Assembly (NCBI GenBank): GCA_023105745.1
Contig: JALGQZ010000013.1
Location: forward strand, 24,624,605-24,688,604
Origin: Austropuccinia psidii
Lineage: Eukaryota; Basidiomycota; Pucciniomycetes; Pucciniales; Sphaerophragmiaceae
Length of the DNA: 64,000 bases
Reading direction: 5' to 3'
Part shown: positions 12,760-25,340 of the stretch, piece by piece
Layout of the letters: each line of letters starts with the position of its first letter
Numbering within the stretch: position 1 is the stretch's first letter
Position numbers and translations under genes: made by a program
The notes under the pieces: model-generated
What the model saw: the letters and a program-made list of their open reading frames with translations, nothing else
What the model was told of the DNA's origin: nothing
Database searches by the model: none

Positions 12760-13324
12760 GCCAAGAATAAAAAATCTCAAAGAGATCAAGCTGTTCTAGC
12801 TCCTACAGCAAGGGCTCATCTTGACTGTACACCATAAGTTCATCAACTCAGTTAAAATTTGGACAGAAGATCACCAATGTAAGGTGCAGCACTCTCCACA
12901 AGAGGAGCTATAAAGTCAAGAAGATCAAGATCATTCTCTGGCCTGTTGGGTGGCTATCCTGGCATATCTCAAGGGCTTAAAAGCAGATTTCGGGAAGCTG
13001 AAGAGGAAGAGGGGGAGGATACTGAAGTGGAAGCTTCTTTGGAAGGCTCCCCTGAAGCTTCTGAGGATAAAATCTAGCCCTTTCTAATCAACTTCTTATC
13101 CCAAAATCTGAACCAAATTTCCCAAAGATGATGCAGCAGATGACTCAATGAATGGGACAGCACACTCAAGAAGTTTCTCCCAGGAACAATTCCAAAGCCC
13201 CAAAACTCAAGACTCTATCCATGAAGGAACCTGATTCTTTTGATGGTACTCAAGCCCATAAATTGAGAGGATTCATCAAATCCTTTCAATTAATCTTCCA
13301 TAATGACCCAGAAAGCTTCTTACT
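12760..13324 (+). pseudogene. Element C Gag, N-terminal part
   Basis: Broken frames encode S-Q-R-D-Q-A-V-L-A-P, an acidic EEEEGEDTEVE stretch, M-Q-Q-M-T-Q and then EPDSFDGTQAHKLRGFIKS (13203-13280), the start of a retrotransposon Gag capsid domain. Several stops are present. It ends at the ttact duplicated by element B, and the remainder is at 25341. Confidence 0.75.
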
Positions 13325-15231
13325 TGTAAGATGTGTCTATGAAACTGTTGATAATATTACTATTAATCAACAGTACTATGACTGTTCTTATGGATTATAA
13401 TAATAAAAAATTATTCTAACCACAATTAAATAATTAAAGAATTATTTCTTTTATGTGTTATACACTACTAGTGATTAAAACAGTGAGCAGTAACTGTCTA
13501 CCAGAATCAATTACAAGAAGAATTTAATAACAAAATCTTCTTTGATTAAAATAATAAAATTATTTTAATATATAATTATCTTTTACAAGAATAATCATAA
13601 ATATAACTCTTGAAGAAACCTATTACTAGAGAGAAACTCTAAGAATTAAGATAAATCACCCATTATTAATCCAAAGAACCTTTTAGAAGATAATAGTAGA
13701 GAGATTTGACATAGAATTGTGGATTTAACAGATAAAAATTGATTTATCACAATATTACAACAATATATAGTTTATTTCTATGATTTCATGTCTTTATGAT
13801 TGATTCTGAAATAATAAAACACTTGGGAAATAGTTTTAACTAATACTTACTTGTTGGTAATAAAGGTATAATGGAATAATGTGATGATCTGGAAAAAACA
13901 GCAAGAGGAAGCCTCTTTTAAGTCTAAGACGGCTCACAGAGGTATTCTATGTAGCAAACTGAAAAGCCAGTTAGTGAGAAAACAATAAATCTTTTTGGAT
14001 TATTTATTGCATCATCTGTTGTCATGTAAGATTATCATAATTACTTAATTGGTGCTTTGACGTGACTACCAACCCATTTATGGTTAAGAATCAAAGGAGT
14101 AACAATTGTAAATATTATTTTATTCTAAAATAATAATTTATCTCTCAAAGGTATCAAAGTTATTGGAAATTTTATCACACAGTGTATTTTCTGTGAATTT
14201 TTGAAGATTCAGTATTTCACGTGGAGTCATCAAAAATGGACTGTAAGTAAAAGTTTCAATTTTACTTAGAAAAGTGAAATTCTTTTTTGGTTTTTATATG
14301 AATTATATAGTTCTTAATTGGTCCTGAAAGGTTCAGAAAGATTACTTGAGAATTGTATTTTTAATTAATTTTTGAAGTTTTTACCTCATTTCTACGTAGA
14401 ATTTCAAATAGCAGTATATTGCTGGTTACTATGAGGTAAATCAATGGTTACTAGTCCAAAAAGGGGTTTAATTACTCTTTTTTGGTTTATCTATGGAAAT
14501 TCATTAAGAATTAACATGGTTATGGGCTCCTAAGTTGCTCTTTACCTCCTTGGCATCTCAAAATAGCAGCTTATTTGCTATTTTCTTATGATATAATGAA
14601 ATTTTGACCTGGTAACCAAGTTCCCAAAAGCTTTTAATTTACCAGTTGGGTCAAGATCAGAAATGTATCCAAGCTTTGGAGCTATCCATTCCTCAGAGGC
14701 CTCAGAAGTTGGGTACCCTGGCTCTCTTTGATGTCTTTTGTCCCCTCTAACTATTTTCACATCAAAAATAGAGATTCAGGCTTAAAGACTGATATCCACT
14801 ATGGGTGTACCAAAAGTGCATATAGGAATACCATAATAGTAAGTGCCCAAAACATGCATAACACTATTCTTAGTGTATATGTAACATGGGAGTTCTCACA
14901 ATCTCATTATTTTGGCATGAAATTGAGAAAAACAAAAGTTTTCACAGATCCTTTATGTGGTATTGGAGTATTTCCCATATTAGCACCTCAAAGAGTTGAT
15001 TTGAGCTTATTCACTCTATGGAGCTACCCTAGGTGAGATTTTTTTTAGAATCCAAATCTGGCCTTAAATCCATGGATTCACTTACTCAATAAAAAGTTAT
15101 TCATTTTTTCTGAAATCAAAAATGATGAATTTTAAATATATGAATGACTTATGGGTTATGCATAGTTCAGAATTTATTTTTAAGATAATTGTGGCCTATT
15201 TGGTTATGTAAAATATACTTCAAGGTTCACA
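13325..15231 (-). repeat. LTR-1, 3' LTR of element B
   Basis: TG at 13325, CA at 15231, followed by the purine tract (minus-strand sense) at 15232-15242. It carries an antisense open frame (14728-15036) that recurs in the partner LTR. Confidence 0.9.
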
Positions 15232-15411
15232 TTCCCTCCCACAAAAAAATAAAATTATACTACAATTTTATCAATGGTATAAAGAAGAAAAAAGGCCCCA
15301 AAGGGGGTTAATGTCCACTTTCCAACCTCTTTAAATTACTCAGATAAAGTCATTTAAAGCACATTTATAGACATATTCAGGCTTGTGGCCCTCTTTCATG
15401 ACTAAATCTTC

Positions 15412-15989
15412 TTAAGAGTTTATCTGAGTCAGGTATTTCTTATTCTGCCAGCCATTCATCTTCATGTACTGGGTTCTGTTTCTGGCAAGATATTCTCTTT
15501 GATTTTTACCCCTAAGTCTCCTTTCTTTGATTGCTTTCTTTATCTTTTTGTCTTCACTCTTTTCCGCTGGTGGTACAGTCAAAGGAGTTGGGTTCCTTGA
15601 AGGAAACAATTCTTTGTCAGTTGGCTGATAAGGTTTTGTCAAGCTGACTGGAAAGGTGGGGTGTTTATTTTCCAATTCACCACTCAATTCCCCTTGAACT
15701 GCATTGGTTCCATGTAACACAACAATAACAAAAGGTCCTACATAAGAATATTTAGGCTTCTTTGGGCCTTTGATATTATTAAAGCTCAATGTTTAAACTA
15801 GAACTAAGCCCCCTGCTTTGAAGTCTGGTACTTTGTGATTCTTGTCCCACTTCTGTTTTGCATAGTCAAAAGTGTCATTAATACTTTGTTTTGAATGATG
15901 TTTCACTTTATCAAGAATTATCTTGAAGCTGAAAGCTGTAGGATGAATTACAATCAAGCCTTTCCTCAGTGTGTCTGCTGGGAGTCTTG
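15412..15989 (-). pseudogene. Element B integrase C-terminus and chromodomain-like tail
   Basis: Minus strand. KGPKKPKYSYVGPF, a GELENKHPTFPVSLTKPYQPTDKE segment, then the basic KERRLRGKNQREYLAR stretch. The frame slips immediately after YLAR, just as in element A, so the chromodomain-like end is out of frame. Since the same slip is seen in both, it may predate their split or reflect common ancestry of a defective lineage. Confidence 0.65.
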
Positions 15990-18829
15990 GATTCACTCCA
16001 TTTCTAACATAGCAGGAGTTTGGCCTGTAGAAGAATGGACTGATGTCTTATATTCCAGCTCCAATGCAGGTATCAGAGTGCACCAGTCATGGGTAAAGCC
16101 ATCTGAGTCTTTGAATTCTAACCCATAAGCACAAAATATCTTGATCATGTCTTCTAAAGTTTGAATCATTCTCCCTGCTAGCCCATCTGTTTGAGGGTGA
16201 TTTGCTGTAGAAAATGACAACTTTGTGAGCCTTAGAGGTATTTTCATATACCCAAAAGACCACACACAAAGATAATATACAATCATAAATCAAATAAATT
16301 TATTTATATTATTAAAATAAAAATTAAAATATAAATTTGAATTTATATACAAAATCAAAAATTTAATTATTATTTAAAAATAAAAATATATTAAATTTTA
16401 AAATTGTAAAAACACATTTTTACTTGAAAACATTAAGTAAAAATGAATTTTCAACAAAATTACCCAAAATAACATAATTTTGGGAAAAGGTTAAATAAGC
16501 TGTATCATGACTTTTTATCTAACAAATAAACATAGAAAATTTCTTTCATCATTGGATGCCTTATAAAAAATTAGGGGGGTCACCTCTGAGTAAGATTTCT
16601 GTAACTCAACTCTAAATAAGCTTAAATTAAGTTTTTTGTATTTTCTGTATAAAACTTGTAAATCCTCAAAGTCTTCATTTAATTCACATCACATGTAGTG
16701 TTAATCATCAATTTTTGTGTTAAAATTGAGGTGTTGTGTATAGTTTAGAAGTTATGAGGAATTGAAGTATTTTCAATTGAATTCAATTGAATTGTTAAAA
16801 TTTGCGCGTGTATTACATAATTGAACTTTGATTTACATATGAGGTGTCAATTAGTACAGTGGTGTAATGTAAAACTCAATTTAATTACATATGTAAATTA
16901 TAAGTATAATACATGATGAGGAATTAAAGGAAAAAATAAATTGGAAAGATTAAATTTGGGGGGAAAAGGAACTCTAGCTCTAAGGGGGAGCCAGACCCCA
17001 AAGATCCTTGCTGACAGGTGTGAGATGTCAAGATCCACGCAAAAGTGCATCACTTTTGGCCTGGAATTGAGTCACAGGGTCTGTGACTCAATTGATGATG
17101 TGGTTTTGATACCAACCAGGGCAGTTTAAACTGTTTCCCAGAGGGTAAAACTACCCTTAATATAAAACAGTCTTAGTAAAAACAGTTTTGACTGGCTTAT
17201 ACGTCTCTTACACACATTCTGATGTGTTTTGAAGGCTCTAGGACAGGTATTACTATAGTAATGGTTGATTTAAGGGTCTAAAATGGCTAAAACCAGCCCT
17301 TTTTTGGTCTAAACCAGGGTTCAATGATGCCATAATTGGCTTTTCTGTTGTCAGAGTGTTTTCCACGACTTCCAAGAGTAAATTTTCCTTTTGGAGTAAG
17401 AAAATTGATGGCTATAAAAGAATGTCTTCTTTGCCCCACTTTTCTCTTCATGTTAGAATCTTTTCCTTTTATAGTTAGTTTAAACATTGTTAAACCAATC
17501 AATAAAAAATTCCAACCAACCTTCATAAATCATTTTGAACCTTTTAACCACATTAAAAAATTTATTATAATAATTGTTTGTAACTCTTATAATCATTTTT
17601 ACCCCTGAACCACCCCAAAAGTGAATTAAAGCATCTTTCTTCACTGGTAACTTTATCACTTCATTTCCAAATTCATTCTGGTCACTTTTGGGTGTTTTTT
17701 CTCTTTAAATAGCTTTTTAAAGACTTTTTTCTTTAAATAATTTCTTGCAGCTCTTTTCTCAATTGATTCCAATTGAAATTTCTCTTGAAGAAATTTCTTT
17801 TGTGGCCTTAAATATCTCTTGTAGAGTATTTTCGGATAAATCTTTATTGTTGGTAAAACAATAAATTTTTATTATATTGTTGTTTTATACTTACAAGGTT
17901 AGAAACAATAAAATTGGGGTGTTTTCTCTTTAAAAATACTATCTCTTACTATTTTCAAATAATTTTACCTTATACAAATTTTGAGGACAGGAAAAGTACT
18001 TGATATTTTATCACAAGTTTCATATCCACACTTACAAACTTAGTCCCAAACAATCTGTGAAGATTGGTCCAAATTGCAGATATGAATTTGAGATATCTGT
18101 CACTTATGATATTCTTAAATAACCCTGTATGAGGAATAACTTTACTCCAGAGAAGAAGAGCTGTATCCATAGCAGTGTCATCTTTGGGACAAGGTAAGAA
18201 TATGGGAGTTTTGCTACATCTGTCTACAATGACTAAACAAGAATTATAGCTTTTGTCACCACTTGGAGGAAGTGCTGTGACCCAATCCCTGTGAAAACTT
18301 CCCAAGGGGATTTTGGCCCTTGAATATGGATCATAAGTCCAAATTTCTTGCCTGTACTGCTGTTTTCTTTTTGGAATCTGTCACAGGTATGGCAATATTC
18401 AATGGTCTCTTTTCTTCAAGATGGCCACCATAAACAGTTTTTTACTTTTTCAAGTGTTCTTTCTTCTTACAGGTTTCCAGAGTAGATGCTATCATGGAAT
18501 TCATGAAGAATGGTATTGATAAGCAGTGTGCTGCCTAATGTCATTACACAAGAATGCTTAGTTCTGTGGTAAATAATCCCATCAAACAAGTGAAATCTTC
18601 CCTCAGATTAGGAATTCTTCCAAACTTCATCTAGTGCATTGACTAAATATGTATCTTTGCAGTCTTTATCTGATAATGAATTCAAGATATGGTAATTATT
18701 GTCTTGCTTATAAGATTCTCTGACTTCTTCAAAGAATTTAGTCCCAATATCAGTTATGTTAATTCCTTCAATTGGAATCTGTGGTTCTGCTTCCAAGGGT
18801 ACATAAGCTAGGTTATCAGGAGTATTGGC
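15990..18829 (-). pseudogene. Element B integrase, split by a solo LTR
   Basis: Minus strand. The 5' half (18037-18829) has R-D-W-V-T-A-L-P-P (first catalytic Asp kept) and ISDRYLKF; the 3' half (15990-16223) has KLSFSTANHPQTDGLAGRM, where the catalytic Glu of A-E-R reads Gly. The halves join exactly at the aactt target site of the solo LTR at 16224-18036. Stops occur in the zinc-binding part, so integrase is inactive. Confidence 0.8.
16224..18036 (+). mobile_element. Solo LTR-2, inserted in the integrase of element B
   Basis: 1813 bp, starts TGTGAGCCTTAGAGG and ends CACTTACA, flanked by an exact aactt duplication (16219-16223 and 18037-18041). It is closely related to the LTRs of element D (38900-40661; 48467-52169). 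No internal coding sequence is present, which is what LTR-LTR recombination leaves behind. It must be younger than B. Confidence 0.95.
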
Positions 18830-19309
18830 TAATTCCCACCTGCTAAGTCCATCAGAATTATTGTGAGTTTTTCCTTCTTTATGAACTATAGTCATATTAC
18901 CTCTATATTCTTGGATGGCTATTTGCCATCTCAACATATGTCTGTTGGGAGGTTTCATGTTAAGAAGTGATTTCACAGCATTAAAGTCAGTTATCACTTC
19001 GAAAACACTGCCATAATGGTAATAGTGCAATTTCTCAAGTTCCTATACCAAACATAAACACTCCATCTGTCTTCTGTTGGTTTGATTTGTCTTGAGGTGT
19101 AACAAACTGGTCCCTCTGTAGGTTTGTCTTCTATAATTTGGACTTGATGTAGGGCTGCCCCTAATCCATCTCCACATGAATCAATGTACAATTTAAAAGG
19201 TATATTCCAGTCATGCATTAGGAGCAAAGCTTCTTCTGTAAGAGCTTTCCTTATGTTCTCATAATCTTCACTTCTCTCCTCTGTCATCTAAAATACTGTT
19301 TGTTGATCA
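18830..19309 (-). pseudogene. Element B RNase H domain
   Basis: Minus strand. [13 protein letters not shown] (Ala/Ser variants of the Ty3 D-A-S motif), then [14 protein letters not shown] and N-S-D-G-L-S-R at the end. Frame changes occur near 19000-19060, where the two open pieces overlap. Confidence 0.8.
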
Positions 19310-20233
19310 CAGATTCTATAGAATGACTTGACTATAGTTTCAAAGTCTTTCAAGTGTTGCCTATAATAACTGGCAACTCCCAGAAAATACATCATTTATT
19401 TTTTATTCTGGGGTATTGGCTTAAGTAACACTGCTGCCACTTTATTTTTGTCAATAGCCAAGCTTAAACCAGGAAAAATATGTCCTAATGCTTTGAGTTC
19501 TTCAAAACCAAAATTTCATTTCTTGAGTGAAATTTTCATATTCACTTCTGCAACTTTGTGAAGCACTCTTGCAAGTATTTCAAGTTGAAAATACCATGAA
19601 TCAGAGCATATGATGATATCATAAATATAAAGGATAAGCCATCCTTCAGATAATTCTGTGGGGAAGATACTATTCATTATTCTTTGATAATGAGATGAAG
19701 AATTTTGAATACCAAATGGAATTCTAAGATACTCATAAATACCACAGTGAGTGATAATTCTAATTTCTTAGCTTTAGGCATCAAAACAATTTGGTGAAAG
19801 CCTTTCAATGCATCTATTGAGGTTATATACTTGGCTTCAGACAATTGGGTCAAGGTTTCTTGGATTCTAGGAATTGGATACCTATCTGTAACTGTGTAGG
19901 TACTCAATGCTCTAAAATCTCCAACCATTCTTATTTGTAATTATTCCATGCAATAATAATAGGTGTTGTCACTTCAACTTCCTCATTATGGCCTACCTTC
20001 CTTAGTACACAAAGTTGGATCAACTCTTGGATATGTTTTTCCAAGGCTTCTCTAGCTCTGGGACTGTCTGGATAAGCTGGTCTTCTAAGTACTGGAGGGT
20101 ATGGTCTGTCAATATTAAGAGTAATATTAGCTTCATGCCCTTTTATAGCACCTAATTGTTCATTATCAGAGGCAAATGCAGCATTATATGTGTATAACAA
20201 ATCAATGAGCTCATGCCTCATCTTCAGTGACAA
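19310..20233 (-). pseudogene. Element B reverse transcriptase
   Basis: Minus strand. The N-terminal open part (19931-20233) has LNIDRPYPPVLRRPAYPDSP, the standard start of this family's RT. D-R-Y-P-I-P-R-I-Q-E and the A-L-K-G-F-H-Q motif follow in 19677-19928. The catalytic box reads Y-I-Y-D instead of Y-I-D-D near 19620-19640, so polymerase activity is lost. Stops and shifts follow downstream. Confidence 0.8.
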
Positions 20234-20818
20234 TTATGGATTCATTTGTGATTCAACAAGTTTATTAGCCACAAATTCTTCTTTATAAGTATCTCTAATA
20301 GAAGGTATTACAGATATTTGCTTTGGCATATTGAAAAAGGAAATTTTTTAACTTTTATTTTCTCCAATTGTGAAATATCTGTCTTTATGGTTATTGATGT
20401 ACATACCATAAATATTCAAGTAATCATTTCCAAGAATGATTTTCTGATATGTACAATTATCCATTACTACAATCTCAGTTTTCATTCTTACACTTCCTTC
20501 TGGGTGTGGAAATACAAGATTAGTGTCCAATATACCCAAATGGTACATATTATTACTGGCACTACTAAATTGTACACCCTCTATTGGTAATAGATGGTTT
20601 TTCCATCCAGGTAATATGGCTTGAAGATAGTCTTTGCCTACACAAGTACAAAATTCCCCTGTATCCAAATTTACTTTGGCTTCAATATCATTCATCAGGA
20701 TTGATGTTATAAAAGATGCTCCAGACGTGTATCCTTTACCTCTAGCAGGTTTGGTTTTACACATTCTGGCATCCTGGATATTGATCAGGTTATGACAATC
20801 CTCACTGTACTGTGGCAA
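20234..20818 (-). pseudogene. Element B aspartic protease
   Basis: Minus strand, open from 20818 to 20348. Active site N-L-D-T-G-E-F-C-T-C-V-G-K-D-Y-L, with the D-T-G intact, then LGNDYLNIYGMYINNHKDRYFTIGEN as the flap/C-terminal part. It is the longest uninterrupted stretch in B. A stop then separates it from the RT linker. Confidence 0.8.
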
Positions 20819-20849
20819 GTGAGTATGGACTTCTGTGACCTCAAAGAAA

Positions 20850-22897
20850 GCTGTAATGTTTTCAATGGGACAGTCCTCTACTGGTTTATCCTCAGAGACT
20901 GCGGAATCTAGGTCAGATTCCTCTTTCCCTTCAGTACACTAAACTTCTTCAATGACTTGAACTTCATTAATATTTGTCTTTTTTGGTCCGAGTGTTGGCT
21001 AAATGTGAAGTACTTCCACATTTATGCCACTTCAAGGCAGGTTTCTCAGGTCTTCTGTCCTCTCCGGAAATCTTTGGGACCATTTTTGACTCCATAGGGA
21101 TATTAGTCCAAGCTTTACCAATTTTTGTTCTAGTAATAATATCTTCCATTGCATTGATGTAGTCCTCTGTTAGACAGGGCTCTACACATCTGCACTTGAT
21201 AGCATGTTCCAGTTCTCCTCCACATTTTCTTAATATTTACATATTAATCATAGTGTCAGACATATCTGGGTGTAAAGCAGATAATATGTCTTTTTTCTTG
21301 AAGAACCAAGTAAGTGGTTTACGTTTCTCTGTGTTAAAAATGGCACTTTCAAAAGCCTTCTCAATTTTAAACCTCAAAGAATTATTGGCCCATTTGGTAA
21401 TCACTTCAGACTTCCACCAAGACCAATCATGTTTTCCATGATCTTGTCTCATCTTGTAATACCATTTTTTCTGCAGTTCTGGTAAACAAAGAGTGTAATT
21501 TTCCCCCTATAATTTCATCAGGTATATGAAAATCCTCTTTCAGCATATCAATAGTTCTGATCAACTCAATATGGTTGTATTCACCTTCACCAGAGAATGT
21601 TGGCCATTCTTCCAATTTGGGAATATCTTTTGCAGATATAACATTTTCTCCTAGAAAAGAGGTCAGACTTTCTTTCACAGAGAGCTTTTCTTCAGTAAAA
21701 GGTGTGGAATGTCTTGGCATATGTAGATTGGATTCATAATTCTTATGAATTTCTCTACTTGTGCAAGTATTTCCTCTTTTAATTTCTTCCTTTCACTGTC
21801 ACTTCTTGCCAAATGTGTGGAAAATTGACTTGTATTTTCAGCCACTTCCACAACATAGTCTTTCAGACCTCTAAGTTTATTATTGATGTTTCTTGTGGAA
21901 AAATCTTTCATTTCATCATCTTGGACATGATATTTACTCTCAATTCTGTCACATGTATTGGTAAGTAATTCCAGTTTGGCAATTTCAGACTTATGCATTT
22001 CAGAAGCATGTTTGTTATTCTTTTTCAAGTCATTGATGTCCAAAGTTATTTTAGTTAGCTTTGCATCAATTTTCCCAATTTCTACATTAATACTAGCTTT
22101 AACAAAATTCATTTCTTATATTATTTCTGTGGAAAGGTTCTGTTCATCCTTTCCTGCTCCTTGGCTGTGAACTCCATAAGAGTCCTGGCCATATATAAGA
22201 CACTGTCCACGGCTGAAGGTTCCAATTTGGGGATCCTGTACCCTTGTGGGTAAGGTCTGTGCCAATTGACTTTGCCTTTGCCCTTGCCTTGATGGTTCTT
22301 GGGACCTTTCTTCTTCTTCTGAGGTCCTTTGGGCTTGTCTTTGGACACTTCTGGAGCTGGGTTGGAGCTGGTAGATGCCACTGGGCCTTCTGTCTCCAAA
22401 GCTGGAGTCATTTCCAACTCCTTCTTCTGGTCTATGAATAAAAGACTTTGGTTCTTCAACCAATTCTTCATCTTTTTGACTTTGTCTTAGCAATACAATG
22501 GGCTCCAACCTCCCGAGAGCTCTATGGTCTTCTCCTGACCCAGAAAGCTCTTGATGTGTAAGTAGGAGTTCATGGCCCCCTGCCAAAGGCTTGGGCATAT
22601 TTCCCACTCCTCTTCTTTGGCTGCCCTGAACCAGTTTTTGTATTGGCATTGATATATTTCTATTTCTGTCACTTGAAAGTGGTTCAGACCTTAAAATATT
22701 ATCATGAATTAGTCCAGATTCAGAATTCACATCAAATTTTGTGGGTACAGACCTTGGGGAATGGGGGCAACTCTGGCATACTCCAGATGTGTCTTTCTTG
22801 AGGAAGATTTGACACTTCTAGATTTGGTCTTGCCTCTTCCTTGTCCACATCCATCTGGTTGGACTGAATAGTTGCTTCCATTTCTGGTATGCACCAT
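20850..22897 (-). pseudogene. Element B Gag
   Basis: Minus strand, likely ATG at 22897 (M-V-H-T-R-N-G-S). The N-terminal Ser/Arg-rich part shifts frame within about 60 codons. Next come a Gln/Arg-rich part (22116-22730), a helical coiled-coil-like part (21675-22112) and the capsid part with FSGEGEYNHIELIRTIDML and WWKSEVITKWANNS. The zinc knuckle reads WHKC...H...R: first and last Cys are replaced. It is better preserved than Gag of A. Confidence 0.85.
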
Positions 22898-23471
22898 TTT
22901 CATGTCAATTCAAGAGAAAAAGTAAAAAAAAAAGCACAGAACCACACACCTTTTGGTGGTAATTTAGCTTGTTCTGTTCTGAATAAAGTGCCTCTTTTAG
23001 CAATTTGCACTTCAATGCTTTCTTCAAATTCTGCTTCTGAAGATTTTGGACTAGTAATATATCTCTTACTGAGATTATTACCAGATGCACTGTATTTTAT
23101 TAAAGACACTAGAGAAAAACTTATAGAGAGATAAATTATTTTTAAAGATTTTTATAAGTTTTATCATTTATTAATATTAAAAAATTATTCTTTTCAAAGA
23201 AAAAAAAAATTCAAGATTTTGATTCAAGATTAATTCAGAGTAACTCAAAGATTAATTTTATAAGTTTTTGGATGTGAAAAAGCAATGTGTAAAACAATAT
23301 AAAATTAAACCAAATTCCTCAATGAAAAAGATTTTAAAAACAATTTCAAAAATAAGAACTATTTTAACTTCAAATTTAAAGAAAAAATTATTGAAATAAT
23401 ATTGTTTAGAGCTTAAAAATATATTAATTAAGGGTACAAGGTTCAAAAAAAAACACAGCCCAGCCCCCAAA
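22898..23471 (-). other. Element B leader and primer-binding-like site
   Basis: Non-coding AT-rich leader, clearly homologous to 8242-8818. Directly next to the LTR the minus strand reads TTTGGGGGCTGGGCTG, the least mutated version of the putative primer site in the minus-strand elements. Confidence 0.6.
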
Positions 23472-25340
23472 TGTAAGATGTGTCTATGAAACTGTTGATA
23501 ATATTATTATTAATCAACAGTACTATGACTGTTCTTATGAAATATAATAATAAAAAATTATTATAACCACAATTAAATAACTAAAGAATTATTTCTTTTA
23601 CGTGTTATACATTAATAGTGATTATAACAGTAAGCAGTAAGTGTCTACAAGAATCAATTACAAGAAGAATTCAATAATAAAAACTTCTTTATTAAAATAA
23701 TAAAATTATCTTTTACATGAATAATTATGAATATAACTCTTGAAGAAAGCTATTACTAGATAAAAACTTTAAGAATTAAGATAAATCACTCACTATTAAT
23801 CCAATGAACCTTTTAGAAGATAATAATAGAGAGATTTGATGTAGAATTGTGGATTTAATGCATCAAAAAATGATTTTATAACAATATTACAACAATCAAT
23901 AGTTGATTTCTATGATTTCAGGTCTTTCTTATTGATTCTGAAAGAATAAAACACTTAAGAAATAGTTTTAACTAATACTTGTTGGTAATAAAGGTATAAT
24001 TGAATAATGTGATGATTTGGCAAAAACCGCAAGAGGAAGCCTCTTTTAAGTCTAAGAAAGCTGACAGAGGCATTCCATGGAGCAAAATAAAGAACCAGTG
24101 AGTGAGAAAACAATGAACCTTTTTGTATTATTGATTGCATCATCTGTTTTCATGTAAGATTATCATAATTACTTAATTGGTGCTTGTACATGACTACCAA
24201 CCCATTTATGCTTAAGAATGAAAGGAGTAACAACTTTAAATCTTCTTTTATTCAAAAATAATAATTTATTCCTCAAATTTATCAATTTTATTGGAAATTT
24301 AATCACAGAGTGTATTTTCTGTGAATTTTTAAAGATTCAGTATTTCACATGGAATCATCAAATGTGGACTGTAAGTAAAGGTTTTAATTTTACTTATAAA
24401 AGTGTAATTATTTTTGGTTTTTATATGAATTCTATAGTTCTCAGTTTGTCCTGAGCCTTTCAGAAATATTAATTAAGAATTGTATTCTTAATGAATTTTT
24501 GAAGGTTTTACCTCATTTCTATGCAGAATTGCAAATAGCAGTATATTCCTGGTTGCTATGAGGTAAATCAATGGATACTAGTCCAAAAAGGGTTTGAATT
24601 ACTCCTTTGGGGTTTATAAATGGAAATTCATTAATAATTGACATGGTTACAGCAGTCTAATCTGCTCTTTACCTCCTTGGCATGTCAAAATAGCAGCTTA
24701 TTTGCTATTTTCTTATGATATAATGAAATTTTGACTTGGTAACCAAGTTCCCAAAAGGTTTTACCTTACTAATTGGGTCAAGATCAGCCATGTATCCAAT
24801 CTTTGGAGCTATCCGCACCTCAGAGGCCCAAGAAGTTGGGTACCCTGGCTCTCTTTGATGTCTTTTGTCCCCTCTAGCTATTTTCATGTCAAAAATAGAG
24901 ATTCAGGCTTAAAGATTGATATCCACTATGGGTGTACCAAAAGTGCATATACGAATACCGTAATATTAAGTTCCCAAAACATGCATAACACCATTTGTAG
25001 TACATATGTAACATGGGATTTCTCACAATCTCATTATTTTGGCATGAAATTAAGAAAAACAAAAATTTTCACAGATCTTTTATGTGGTATTGAAGTATTT
25101 TCCATATTACCACCTCAAAGAGTTTATTTGAGCTTATTCACTCTATGGAGCTACCCTAGGTGTTATTTTGTGTAGGATCCATGGATTTACTTACTCAATA
25201 AAAAACTATTCATTTTTTCTGAAATCAAAAATGATGAATTTTGAATATATGCATGACTTATGGGTTATGCATAGTTCAGAATTTATTTTTAAGATAATTG
25301 TGGCCTATTTGGGTATGTAAAATATACCTCAAGGCTCACA
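23472..25340 (-). repeat. LTR-1, 5' LTR of element B
   Basis: TG at 23472, CA at 25340, 1869 bp, direct partner of 13325-15231. An internal deletion relative to the partner is seen near 23700-23715 and another near 25172. Confidence 0.9.

Larger units (their letters stand above)
13325..25340 (-). mobile_element. Element B: full-length Ty3 LTR retrotransposon inside the gag of C
   Basis: LTR-1 copies at 13325-15231 and 23472-25340 flank a minus-strand Gag-PR-RT-RNaseH-IN unit. An exact 5-bp target duplication ttact is at 13320-13324 and 25341-25345, and the gag of C reads across it. Without the solo LTR in its integrase, B is about 10.2 kb, matching A. B is the same family as A, with many shared residues across the polyprotein, and is also decayed. 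Confidence 0.95.
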
